A stretch of DNA of 64,000 nt from Liolophura sinensis (Eukaryota; Mollusca; Polyplacophora; Chitonida; Chitonidae), in the NCBI RefSeq assembly GCF_032854445.1, contig NC_088304.1, positions 26,051,704 to 26,115,703 on the forward strand. Direction: 5' to 3'. A model generated the notes under the pieces. It saw only the letters and a program-made list of their open reading frames with translations, made no database searches and was not told the DNA's origin. A program made the translations under genes and the position numbers. The number at the start of each line of letters is the position of its first letter. Within the stretch, counting starts at the first letter, position 1. Of this stretch, positions 23,661 through 35,010 are shown in pieces.

Positions 23661-26548
23661 TCAGCATCCACACGACAACACTTTCTTCTCCGGAGACTGT
23701 GACATTAATGACTTGTGTAACATCAAGAGATTCCGTCTCTGCTCGTCTAAGTCTTTGGTCACGAGTTCCACGAGACTCTCGAACACAGACGTGACGTTGA
23801 CGTCCAGTTCGGGACTGACCTCCATATATGGTACGTTCAAGTGTTCGGCCAGCTTTTCGGCTCTTCCCGGACTAACTTCCCGAGGCAAGTGGCACTTTGT
23901 CCCCACAAGTATTATCTTAGGCATAGTTGTACAAAACTCCTTGAGTTCGTGGTACCTACGAAAAAAAGGAGAACAGAAATAAACTTGAATTTGCTCTTTT
24001 GTACCGTGCCAAATGTGTATGTAATACATCTCCTACTGGTAGCTGGGTAGTTGAAGAAAATTATATGTTTAAGAACGGGTAAAACACGCCTTTCAAGAGA
24101 TACATCAAGCAAATTATAATAATAAAAGGGAGCGGAGTTGTGTCCTGAACAGGGACGCGTGCGCATTTCAAACAGAGGCCAAGCAATCAAGAATATAAAG
24201 AACAACATCAACGCTATATACCCAGAGCATATAAAGGCACTGTGTAAGGCTGGTTAACACTTAGGGTTGTTCTTCTCTTCATTGTTTATCGTTTTCCCTC
24301 TGTTCAGATATTAAATGTGAAAAGCGCAGTTTTCAATGAACTGACGTTCCTCTAAAACAACAGTATAAATATTTATAATGATGAGGGACTTCCGTGGCTC
24401 AGTTGGTTAGCGCGCTAGCGCAGCTTAATGACCCGGAGGCCTCTCACCAGTGCGGTCGCTATGAGTTCAAGTCCAGCTCATGCTGTCTTCCTCTCTGGCC
24501 GTACGTGGGAAGGTCTGCCAGCAACCTGTGGATGGTCGGGGGTTTTCATTGGGCTCTGCTCGGTTTCTTCCCACCATAATGCTGCCCCCCATCGTACAAG
24601 TGAAATATTCTTGAATACGGCTTAAAACAGCAATCACATAAACAAATAAATAAATAAATAAATGTAATGATGAAAATAAGCTTACCATCGGAGGACTGAG
24701 TCGAGAGATGAGCTCTTGGTGACGTCAAACAAGAGCAAGCAACCGTGGGTATTACGGTAATAGGAGTTGGTCATGCTACGGAAGCGCTCTTGTCCTTATA
24801 ACAAAACAAAGCAAATAATTTATACCTTATCCAATGATATGATCTCTTGTTGGTTTGTTTCGTGTTTTACGCCATAGCCAAGAACAGTTCACTACACCAT
24901 GGTTTTGATCAGTGTGTGAAACTCTACTCATAATTATTTTGCTTGATGTCAGCTAAGATATGAACAATTAGAATAAATCCTTAAGATCCCGTATTTCACC
25001 CGTTACGTGTGACCAATTGCCAATTATCCCACAGTCGTCGCTGTACTGGCCTTAGTTTTATGCTGTAAGTCTTAAACGTCTGTAACTATGTTTTATCGTA
25101 TTGTGGGTTATTAAAACCACATATAGTTTTGGATGATTACTTCAATCAAACACGCGATATCCGGCGGTGTTCATTCGAGGTTTCATTACATTCAAGGTGT
25201 GAGAGGTATACCTGGAGAAGAACATCTGAGTGACTGAGTGAGTGAGTGCTTGGAGTTTAACGTCGTATTTAACAATTTTTCAGTCATATGACGACGAAGA
25301 ACGTCTGAAGCGAATCAAAAGTGTGATCCTTGTGAAATGGTACCAGCATTAGTGGTTTGGTGTTGTGGTTAATTTGTCCAGTCACCTTTAGGTTAGCACT
25401 GACCTAGACCCCAGCAGTATAATCCTCTGTGTGATCTGTTATATAAGTATATTGTATGTCAGCAATTTCCCAACTGCATATGCAATTCTACGTCCCTGTT
25501 ATCTGGGAAATTAAACAGGCAAAACTGTTTTAAAAAATACATTAATAAGGTTGAAATAATGCAAAAGTTAAACCAAAATAAAGCGTGCTTACTTGTCTTA
25601 GAGAAGAATCAGAAAGACGGAAAAATACCACTTTCTATCTCTCGTGTTAATTTGTTAGGCGAACAAGATACTTGATATTCATACATAGCACGTTATACTG
25701 ATAGGAGACTGATAAGCTAAGCATATAGAAATGGAGCTGACATTGTATCGAAAATGCCACTGTTAAATTTAACATCTGCGCTTTTTTTTTTAAAGAGTAT
25801 CGTGAAAACAAACAGGCATCTAATATAAAAAAAACTACGGCATATACAACAGACAGCTACAGTGGGACAGATGACAAATGGTCACACGTTACAGGTGCAA
25901 TCAGGTCTCATACATCTGCAAATGCTTAAAATGTAGCAATGTAGCAATAGCACCATGGCTACGGCCACCTTTCCGTGGCTCAGTTGGTTAGCGCGTTAGC
26001 GCAGCGTAATGACCCAGAAGCCTCTCACCAATGCGGTTGCTGTGAGTTCAAGTCCAGTTCATGCTGGCTTCCTGTCCTGCCGTATTTAGGAATGTCTTCC
26101 AGCAACCTGCGGATGGTTGTGGGTTCCCCCGAGCTGTGCCCGATTTCCTTCCGCCATAATGGTGACAGCCGTCGTATAAGTGAAATATTCTTGACTACGG
26201 CGTAAAACACCAATCAAATAAATAAATAAATAAATGAATGAATACGGCCACCTTTAGCCTTCTATCAGCCTTACCTGCCGTATCCCATATGAGGAGGCGA
26301 ATGTTGTGGCCATCTTTCTTGATGACTTTGTTCCTAACGCCCATGTCGTCACTGGCCTTTAGCATGCAATTGTATCGGCCGGTGACGTATTTGAACAGTA
26401 ACGTCGTTTTGCCGACACCGACGTCTCCACAAAGGATTACCTTGAGCGAATAGTCACAGGAATCGGAGTCGACCATCCCAAGCTGCTGACGGTTGTTGGT
26501 TAAAAGCTTGATTGCGTTGCACCGTGCAAAGCGACGTCTATTTTCCAA
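23661..26548 (-). CDS. divergent Rab-like small GTPase, gene B (225 aa, 3 exons)
   Basis: Exons in coding order 26275-26548, 24686-24794 and 23661-23955 have the same phases as gene A and an identical exon-2 length (109 nt); the sum is 678 nt. The P-loop is canonical GDVGVGKT (41-48), then WDTAGQE (88-94), RFRSMTNSYYR, LLLFDVT, and a C-terminus ending SCGC, a Rab-type CxC prenylation signal. As in gene A, G4 is TKCH (147-150), the switch-I Thr position is Asp (DDMGVR, D68), and G5 is SPE. The start at 26548 gives a 24-residue extension over Met25; starting at Met25 would give 201 aa, nearer gene A. A full SINE-A lies 19 nt inside intron 1 and another lies in intron 2 next to exon 3-proximal sequence. 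Function beyond GTPase homology is not known. Confidence 0.88.
24385..24664 (+). repeat. full-length SINE-A in intron 2 of Rab-like gene B, 9-bp TSD
   Basis: The head reads GACTTCCGTGGCTCAGTTGG and the body is complete to (AAAT)n. TAATGATGA flanks it at 24376-24384 and 24665-24673. The duplicate locus at 27894-27902 has one TAATGGTGA and no SINE, an empty site. Confidence 0.92.
25225..25310 (-). repeat. SINE-B 3' fragment
   Basis: GTGAGTGAGTGCTTGGAGTT and AACGTCGTATTTAACAATTT are the SINE-B 3' end; the same fragment is at 28411-28495 because the region was duplicated. Confidence 0.75.
25973..26242 (+). repeat. full-length SINE-A close to the exon 1 donor of gene B, 13-bp TSD
   Basis: TACGGCCACCTTT occurs at 25960-25972 and 26243-26255. 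The element reads from CCGTGGCTCAGTTGGTTAGC to (AAAT)n. The right TSD ends 19 bp from exon 1's splice donor at 26274. Confidence 0.93.
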
Positions 26549-27612
26549 ACACGCTCAGGTGCTTCTCTTGATGTCCTTAGGCAGGCTGCAATATGTGGAG
26601 CAGAGGGAAGCTGATGCTGGAAACAGCTGCTGTCGAGCGTGTCCCCGGCTCCCGCTCTGCTAGGCCTTTGTTCACAATCCAGTCAGACCGTCGGCCAATT
26701 AGTTACAGAGTGTTATCAGTCAATGGTGACTCAACGCCAGCTTATTTGTGCTACAAGAGATATAGGAAACATCAGCGTTGCGTAGTTTTTAAGCGCACAA
26801 AACCGATGACAGCGCAAATATATCGTGAATAGTTCATGTCCATCCAGAATAGGTCTTACCACAATGGTAACGCTCAAACGGTCTGGGGTATATGACCACC
26901 ATATGTCAGCCGAAAACAGATCCCTTAATCTCACCTGTGTATTGTCAAGAGGATTAAACAATGTCCTCAGGTATGTAACTGGCCGAGAGGATCCTCGATA
27001 GATCACCTGGAGCGGAGAGAGAAATCCTCTATTAATCTTCTGCTAAATTCTGTTTTGCAGAATGCGGTATGGAAAGCGAAATTCGCCATCTGCGAAAACC
27101 TAGACGCTCAGGCGATAGGCTGGCTTAGGCTATACTTAGGTTCTAGGGCGTGTGGTACGATACAATCATGCGGGTAGTATGTGTCGCGCCAACTCGAGTG
27201 CTGGGGTTGGCTCTGGTAGTGGTGAAAAGTGTGGCGAGTGTCTTGAGGGGAGATAACGGGATATCGGGCATTTGGTTCAACAAAGCTAGGTCATCGGCCA
27301 GTCGGCCAGTCGGCCCTATCAGCTAAAAGGTAACACCCTTGGCGACAGGAATGATCTGGTCGGGCTTGTGTCGCGATTCTGTGACTTCACATCTGAGTAG
27401 GTCAGATTGCAGGTACCCGTAAGCACGCGAAAAACTTCACACGACTGATAAATGATCACAAACCTATGCAAACAATTTCAAGTCACCACAACGACACATT
27501 GTACACTCCGAGCATTTGGAAACCACCTATACGTTCGCCACTAATAAATAGATAGATTTTCCTATCTTCTTAATTTTGACATCGCCAGCTCTCTAGTGTG
27601 CAGTTTTAACTA
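26549..27612. other. upstream region of Rab-like gene B, nothing recognised
   Basis: It presumably contains the gene B promoter on the minus strand. A short tandem GGCCAGTC occurs near 27295-27314. No core-promoter motif stands out. Confidence 0.4.
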
Positions 27613-27657
27613 TTAGACACTTTCGTCGCTGTTTAATATACCCATTTGGACGGCCTT

Positions 27658-27843
27658 GACACACATAAAAACGGCATAGCCTCCCCAGTTGCCCGCATTC
27701 ACCTGGCTTTTTGAATAGACGCCTTGCACAATCCGCTGGTGAATAGGGCCCAGCACGTGGGCGACTTGAGCTCTTGTATAGCCTGTGAAAACTATGAAGA
27801 GCGATTCTTGTGGAAAAAGCTTGTGTGAGCCTCTGTCAGATAA
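27658..27843 (-). repeat. left ~190-bp direct repeat bracketing the Rab B duplicate
   Basis: It matches 29010-29199 closely in the same orientation. On the minus strand it is open with phrases such as GYTRAQVAHVLGPIHQR and NWGGYAVFMCVKA. The protein family was not recognised. The open frame continues to a stop near 27613. It could be an exon of an unknown gene or a terminal direct repeat of a mobile unit. Confidence 0.7.
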
Positions 27844-28990
27844 ACAGTTTTCAATGAACTGGCGTTCCTCTAAAGTAACATTATAAATATATATAATGGT
27901 GAAAATAAGCTTACCATCGGAGGACAAGAGCAAACAATCGTGGGTGTTACGGTAATAGGAGTTGGTCATGCTACGGGAGGGCTCTCGTCCTTATAACAAA
28001 ACAAAGCAAATAATTTATACCTTATCCAATGATATGATCTCTTGTTGGTTTATTTCGTGTTTTACGCCATAGCCAAGAACAGTTCAATACACCATGGTTT
28101 TGATCAGTGTGTGAAACTCTACTCGCTTTATTTTAATTATTTCGCTTGATGTCAGCTAAGATATGAACAATTAGAATAAATCCTTAAGATCCCGTATTTC
28201 ACCCGTTACGTGTGACCAATTGCCAGTTATCCCACAGTCGTCGCTGTACTGACCTTAGTTTTATGCTGTAAGTCTTAAACGTCTGTAACTATGTTTTATC
28301 GTATTATGGGTTATTAAAACCACATATAGTTTTGGATGATTACTTCGATATCCGGCGGTGTTCATTCGAGGTTTCATTACATTCAAGGTGTGCGAGGTAT
28401 ACCTGGAGAAGAACATCTGAGTGACTGAGTGAGTGAGTGCTTGGAGTTTAACGTCGTACTTAACAATTTTTCAGTCATAAGACAACGAAGAACGTCTGAA
28501 GCGAATCAAAAGTGTGATCCTTGTGAAATGGTACCAGCATTAGTGGTTTGGTGTTGTGATTAATTTTGTGCAGTTATCTATACGTTAGTTTTGACCTAGG
28601 CCCCAGCAGTATAATCCTCTGTGTGATCTGTTATATAAGTATATTGTATGTCAGCAATTTCCCAACTGCATATGCAATTCTACGTCCCTGTTATCTGGGA
28701 AATTAAACAGGCAATACTGTTTTAAAAAATACATTAATAAGGTTGAAATAATGCAAAAATTAAACTAAAATAAAGCGTGCTTACTCGTCTTAGAGAAGAA
28801 TCAGAAAGACAGAAAAATACCACTTTCTATCTTTCATGTGTTAATTTGTTAGGCGAACAAGATACTTGATATTCATACATAGCACGTTATACTGATAGGA
28901 GACTGATAAGCTAAGCATATAGAAATGGAGCTGAAATTATATCGAAGATGCCAAAAAGAGTATCGTGAAAACAAACAGGCATCTAATACA
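27844..28990. repeat. duplicate segment derived from Rab B exon 2 and intron 1
   Basis: This is the second copy of 24328-25835. It lacks the 24385-24664 SINE and holds the unoccupied insertion site at 27894-27902. It lost 34 bp inside the exon and a short block at the position of 25144-25155. It sits between two direct repeats of about 190 bp. Confidence 0.85.
27904..27982 (-). pseudogene. crippled duplicate of Rab-like gene B exon 2
   Basis: This is a copy of exon 2 at 24686-24794. The acceptor side (TTATAAG before GACGAGAG) and donor side (GATGGTAAGC) remain, and MTNSYYRNTH is still readable. A 34-bp internal deletion removes the codons after LLL and shifts the frame, and ERFRS has become EPSR-like. 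No exon 1 or exon 3 copy is seen nearby, so it is a dead exon within a larger duplication. Confidence 0.8.
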
Positions 28991-29009
28991 AAAGGCTACA
29001 ACAGCGACA

Positions 29010-29199
29010 ACACACATAAAAACGGCATAGCCTCCACAGTTGCCCGCATCCACCCGGCTTTTTGAATAGACGCCTTGCACTATGCGCTGGTGAATAGGGC
29101 CTGGCGCGTGGGCGACTTGAGCTTTTGTATAGTCTGTGTAAACTATGGAGAGCGATTTTTGTGGAAAAAAAGCTTTTGTGAGTTTCTGTCAGATAAACT
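29010..29199 (-). repeat. right ~190-bp direct repeat bracketing the Rab B duplicate
   Basis: This is a copy of 27658-27843. Extra T residues in the tract near 29165 shift the frame, but downstream the residues read YTKAQVAHAPGPIHQR in one frame, so the change is recent or the frame was never used. Confidence 0.7.
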
Positions 29200-29494
29200 T
29201 GCTATTCCTTCCACGTTTTCACAGATCACGAGACCAAGGAAGTATTGACAAAGGCGGAGCTATTTCTGAAGGAACGACCTAAAAAAGGCACGTTAAAGAT
29301 TCTTAGTAGGTCAGACAGTATTGTGCAAACAGAAAGACGACTAGAAATTTCTTTGCAAATACAGATGTAGCCTACGTACAAAAACGTAGGCGACTATAAT
29401 GGGATTTGTTATGATACACATTCGTCCCTGACTAATGCGACCGCGTCCTCGAAACCAGCTCTCGCAGTTTCGGCTGCAGCTTTAAATCTGGCGA

Positions 29495-29845
<351 letters not shown>

Positions 29846-30171
29846 AATTCCTCTGCATTTCGTCCACTGAACCTAACAACCAAGGTATCGATGTCTCCCT
29901 GGTCATGTTGGATCTCTACTAATGGAATTTCATGATGTCTCCAGGAGTGAGACTTTCACTTTGTTAGAAATCCAACATGACCATAAGTGGAAATATTCCC
30001 ATGTGTAAATAGCTAACAGAATAATTTAATCTCTTTCTACATTATACAAATGCGCCATACGAGCTTAAAGCTGCACTATACGCTGTCCTAATGGCGACCA
30101 CGTCACTTCCAACAATATGGGGTACATATTTACACGTGGAGAAAATACACCAGTAAATTGCCAAAGGACGA

Positions 30172-30365
30172 TGGTTTACCTCGTATTCACGAATAGTTCA
30201 CTTATACATCGGCGGCAAGCATATGGTAGAAGGAAACCGGGCACAGTCAGGGGAAAACCCACTATCATCCGCAGGCTACAGACAGACCTTCCATCGTACT
30301 AGCTGAGAGGAAGCCACCATGAGGTGGAACTCACAGCGACCGCATCCTGGATCATTGTACTGCAC
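30172..30365 (-). repeat. SINE-A lacking its tail
   Basis: It contains CACTTATACATCGGCGGCAA, GAAACCGGGCACAGTC and GGAACTCACAGCGACCGCAT, ending near CATTGTACTGCAC. Confidence 0.75.
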
Positions 30366-32939
30366 TAAAGTCTATTTCTTTTAGCCAGTCGTCTGTATTC
30401 AGTTCTCTGTAAAATCATACTCCCTACAAAAATTGCCTCTAGCTTGTGACACCTAACGATACAAGCTCTGCACGTGGATATGATGGAAGTTCATATTCTT
30501 GCAATTAAAATGAAGTTTTCTAAATCGTCCATGATCTCGGTTTTCGGGCGTAGTTTAATATGTTTTGGCGGAGGGCGACACCAGTCACCTAAACTGCTAT
30601 CGACTTAACTGTGGTCCGTTACCGACACTATCATATTTGAAATTGTTTACACATTTTAGTATAATATAACCTTAATAGATTAATTTTATTTTATCTCTTG
30701 TAGTATGTGATCTCACGGCGGTATGGATTTACAAATGGATGATAGGAAATTAAAGTCCTGTAGTCTATTCACAGAGACAGTGGTGTAGACTGTGTTACTG
30801 CATGGAGTTTGGTCTTGTGCAGAGACCAAGACAGTATCAAAAAGTCGACAAATATGCTAGAACAAACCGCAATCCAACAGGGATAAGCCAGTGGACAACC
30901 TGTGATGCACTGAATGTAGCTCTGGAAATATGTTCCTGTTGACTAGTCACATATTGCAAAATTGTTTGGTGTTGATTTTCTGTTTGCACATGCGTACAAA
31001 AGCATTGTACTTTTGCACATATTATTGGCACATGTTTATAAGATTGGGTTTATTTAAACATATGTACAAAACACATGTGAAATATCTTTTATATGTATGT
31101 GTGAAGAAAATTTATATTACACATATTGACAAATTATTTTCTTACTGCTGCAAACCGAATGAAAACCTAAAATATAGAATGCCAACCATTTAACTGATCA
31201 ACAGACATGAAGTCAAACTGACAGAAAGACCAACCGTCCTACAGGCCGACCTGCTTGTCGCTGCTTAAAACCGAACGAAAGACGAGTTGAACCAAAACAA
31301 AAAGTCCTGATAGTGACAGTTCGCCCAAGCATGCGTTATGAAACAGTGTTGCTTACTAAATATCATTGGTTTTATTCGATTACTAGAACTTTTCTCAGAA
31401 GTCATAACTTTCAGTCATTTAACATGTGCAGATTTATCAGTAAAGATAAAATATAGTTAGCGCTTATAGCACCATGTTGGAGCGGGTACTAACCGAGTGG
31501 GCATGGTGAGACGAAGGCCAAATCCCACTGGCTGACAGTGACTTTTTCGAGATGTCTCAGACTGGTCTTGGCGACAAAGCTGTTGACAGGTATTCTTATG
31601 TGTGATCTTTCATAAAGTTTACTGGAGACCACCAGCCTTGCGTGCGCCATTAACTCGCCATTATCTCGCCAAAAGACCCTAAGGTTTCAAAATAAATATA
31701 CCAAAATATAACATACCAATTAAAACATGACTTTGGAGTAACTTGCTGCTATTTATGCATTTACATGAATACTTGGAATAAAACCCTTACTGTGGTAAAT
31801 TCACAAGAGGCCGTAATTCACCAGTTACGTGTGATCGTTTGCCAGCTATCACACTGTCGTCGCTGTTCTGATTTGTCTCTCTATGTTGTTAGTCTTAAAC
31901 TACATTGCATTTGTGCATAAACCAGGATTCTGCTGGTGGACAGACGCCGTCCCTTTCCATTGTTTTAATGTGATTATGTGGTAAATGTGATAACAGACCA
32001 GTGACGCCTTAATAATTTGCAATTAACAGCACTGCACTTTTTTTTGGCCTGATTGTACTTAATTTACAATGCTAGGGGGCGTGTAAATTGCTAGTATTTA
32101 TGCATTTACATGAATAGCTTGAATAAAACACTGACTGGCTTAAATTGACAAGAGATCGTATTTCACCGGTTACGCGTGCCCATTTGCTAGCTAACACACT
32201 GTCTTGCCTCTTCAGGTTTTACCCTCTATTCTGTAGTCTTTAATTATATCCATGAATTCACTTTAATGTCTGTATAGATATAATGTAGAGTTCATCTATT
32301 TTAAATTTAGGCCTATCACGGGCTTTTCAGTGAAATCTGAGAGACAAATTAAGATGTGGGAACCAGTTTGTAGACGCTTTTTTGAACACTGACGTTATTG
32401 ACTTTTTCGTCTCGTTTTATCGCCCTCTGTGTCAGAGATAAGCAGATGTTGGTGAACCCACACTAGAATTTCACTCATGATCGAACAGTGGTTATTATAA
32501 CCTTGATAACTCAGTTTCTAACTGCACGCTTATTTTTCGCTCTTCATTTAGTCTTCATTCTTTTCGTATACACTATTAAAAAAAACATATAAATTAATTT
32601 TTTTACCTCCGGCGAAAAGGGTACGATTTGTGGTCGTTCATTTTTTTCTTGTTTAGCTATTGTTGTTGTTGTCTCTCGATCAGCACCTTTGTGAAAAAAG
32701 ATATGCACCCGTTTACAAGGATTTTTTTTACAGCTTTGGCGTGGTCCAAGGGCCAATCCATTAAAATTTAATGGTGGCCTGGATCTGGATCTGGATTCAG
32801 AAAAGTTTTAGACTCTTCACCATTGTGAGATGGATACCAGTACAGAGTATAGTCCCTTTGCCTATAGTGTGGAGGTTCGGGCATTAATTTCCGAAGCTTT
32901 TTACATTTGGAACAGCCGTACCTCATATACTAGCCGTCA
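30366..32939. other. intergenic; family R4 copies only
   Basis: R4 pieces are seen at 31800-32010 and 32145-32260. No other gene or repeat is recognised. Confidence 0.45.
31800..32260 (+). repeat. two R4 family copies in tandem
   Basis: Both copies (31800-32010, 32145-32260) are preceded by a similar line, TTTATGCATTTACATGAATA, so the repeated unit is about 350 bp and begins earlier than the shared block with intron 1 of gene A. Confidence 0.6.
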
Positions 32940-33130
32940 ACTAATAAAGACTTTACAGGTCAAAAATCACAAGGTCAATTCCCAAAACGACGTATAACAC
33001 AAACCATCAAAGAACGAGGAAAGTGTGTAAATTAAGAAACTAGGACGGAATCCTACAAAGAGAGGCGGTCAACAGTTTGAAATTATTTTGGGAAGACGCA
33101 AGGGTGAAATCAGTGTTCAGATCGTCGATC
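32940..33130 (+). repeat. possible diverged relative of the 260-bp repeat
   Basis: Shared pieces with 560-818 include CAATTCCCAAAACGACGT-like and AGAGAGGCGGTCAACAGTTT-like blocks in the same order. Similarity is weak. Confidence 0.35.
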
Positions 33131-33144
33131 TTCGTGACGTTAAT

Positions 33145-33806
33145 GGATGAAGGAAACCGGGAGAAACCACCGATCTCTGGTAGTCTTATGTGTGGAGGAA
33201 ACCTGGAGAAATCCAGTGAAATTCAAGAGACTTGTTAGTGAAAGAAGCGGCAGAAAACAGTAATCCTTGTTAGTCTTATGGGTGTCTGAATACGAGAGAA
33301 TACCACTGATACTGGTTAGACGTATGAGTGGATGAATCCTGGAGAATACCATTGATACTGGTTAGACGTATGAGTGGATGAATCCTGGAGAATACCAGTT
33401 ATACTGGTTAGGTTTATGGGTGGATGAATCCGGGGGAATACCAGTTATACTGTTTAGGTTTATGGGTGGATGAATCCGGGAGAATACCAGTTATACTGGT
33501 TAGACGTATGAGTGGATGGATCCGGGAGAATACCAGTGATACTGATTAGGCTTATGGGTGGATGAATCCGGGGGAATACCAGTGATACTGGTTAGGCTTA
33601 TGGGTGGATGAATCCGGGGGAATACCGCTGATACCGGTTAGGCTTATGGGTGGATGAATCCTGGAGAATACCGCTGATACTGGTTAGACGTATGAGTGGA
33701 TGAATCCTGGAGAATACCAGTGATACTGGTTAGGTTTATGGGTGGATGAATCCGGGAGAATACCGCTGATCCTCGTTATACTTATGGGTGGATGAATCCG
33801 GGAGAA
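33145..33806 (+). repeat. 46-bp minisatellite, about 13 units
   Basis: GATGAATCC recurs at 33331, 33377, 33423 and 33469 and onward at 46-bp steps, with GAGAATACCA and TACTGGTTAG blocks. The first units (before 33300) are more diverged. It is non-coding. Confidence 0.88.
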
Positions 33807-34094
33807 AATCATCGAGCTACAATTTGCTTTAAAATAAAAGGAGAGATTTATATGTGGTTTGCACATATAGATATTTCTACGTATTAATGAAAACAATAGC
33901 CGTTACCCCTTATGGTCTAAAATGGCTCTGGGCTCACTTCCTCAGACCTTAAGTTTTGTTACTTCAGTTAGGCAAATGTCATCATTAAAAGACACTAGGG
34001 CGACGTGATGTAGCAAAACAGGTACAACTGGATAACTAATCTTTGTGGAAGACTTGATCTTTACAGATATTATGAAAAATTCCAGTTGGCTATA

Positions 34095-34225
34095 AATTTA
34101 TCTATTTATTTCATTGGCGTTTCCCGCTGTAGTCAAGACTATTTCACTTATACGACGGCGGCCAACATTATGGTGGGAGGAAACCTGGCAGGGGCCAAGG
34201 GAAACCCACGATCATCCGCAGGTTG
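34095..34225 (-). repeat. SINE-A part of composite repeat, copy 2
   Basis: It has the same truncation point and the same fusion to the downstream module as 11191-11345. Confidence 0.82.
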
Positions 34226-34710
34226 ATGAAACTATGAAGAACGAGATAAACATTTTGCAGTCCAAAATTCCAGGTCTTCTAAAACTCACACAAGTGAACA
34301 AAAATCCACAAACCAAGACTCATGTTTGGTTTACAAAATTGTGTAAATTAAAATGCAAGCTCTATATTCCAAAATAAAACCTCGACACTCAACGTTCTGT
34401 CGTCAGCAACGGTGTACCGGCAAACACATACAAGTAACATCTGTGAGACGCTATACAACATCACAGTACCAGGTAAGTGAAGTAATGACAGCAAGGTCTT
34501 TAAGTTTCCTATTATGAAACTTTCTGGTATAGTATGAAACTTTATTGATTTGCTTACATGACCTTATTTAATACTGGATTTAATTAGATATCTTAGCCCA
34601 AGAATTTTCAACTGTATGACAGAGTACATGTGACTAGTGGTATACAAGGTACGTCAATACGCACTTATAAAAGTTTCCTTTTTACACAAGTATGAATGAA
34701 GATATCCATA
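34226..34710 (+). repeat. composite-repeat module, copy 2
   Basis: This is the second copy of 11346-11830, with scattered substitutions and small indels; similarity fades after GAAGATATCC. Confidence 0.82.
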
Positions 34711-34874
34711 TATTATGTACACCTTGAATTCGACACAACTGTCTGGAAACTGGTTCATCACCAAAAGCGACGAGTGGTTCTTAGATAGATAGCGTAGATA
34801 AAGGATTTTATTTCCAATTAACTCGCGGCAACTGCTTTATATAGAACATTCATGAAACGAACATCTGTTGCAAT

Positions 34875-35010
34875 TATTTATTTATTTACTTGGTAGGTGT
34901 TTTACGTCGTATTCAAGAATATTTCACTTATACGAAGGCCACCAGAAATATGGAGGTAGAAAACCGGACACATCCAGGGGGAAACCCGCTACCATCCTCA
35001 GACGTCAGTA
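34875..35010 (-). repeat. SINE-A, truncated
   Basis: It contains ATTTATTTATTTACTTGGTA, GTTTTACGTCGTATTCAAGA and GAAACCCGCTACCATCCTCA. Confidence 0.78.

Larger units (their letters stand above)
24328..25835. repeat. parent segment of local duplication (Rab B exon 2 and flanking introns)
   Basis: Apart from a SINE at 24385-24664, this stretch aligns throughout to 27844-28990, in the same orientation, with scattered substitutions and short indels. It carries exon 2 of gene B and about 1 kb of intron 1. Both copies share an old SINE-A remnant and a SINE-B remnant, so those insertions predate the duplication. Confidence 0.85.

Noticed and set aside
23661-27980. A third functional Rab gene near 27.9 kb
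   Set aside because: Only exon 2 is present, with a frame-shifting 34-bp deletion; no exon 1 or 3 copy is nearby.
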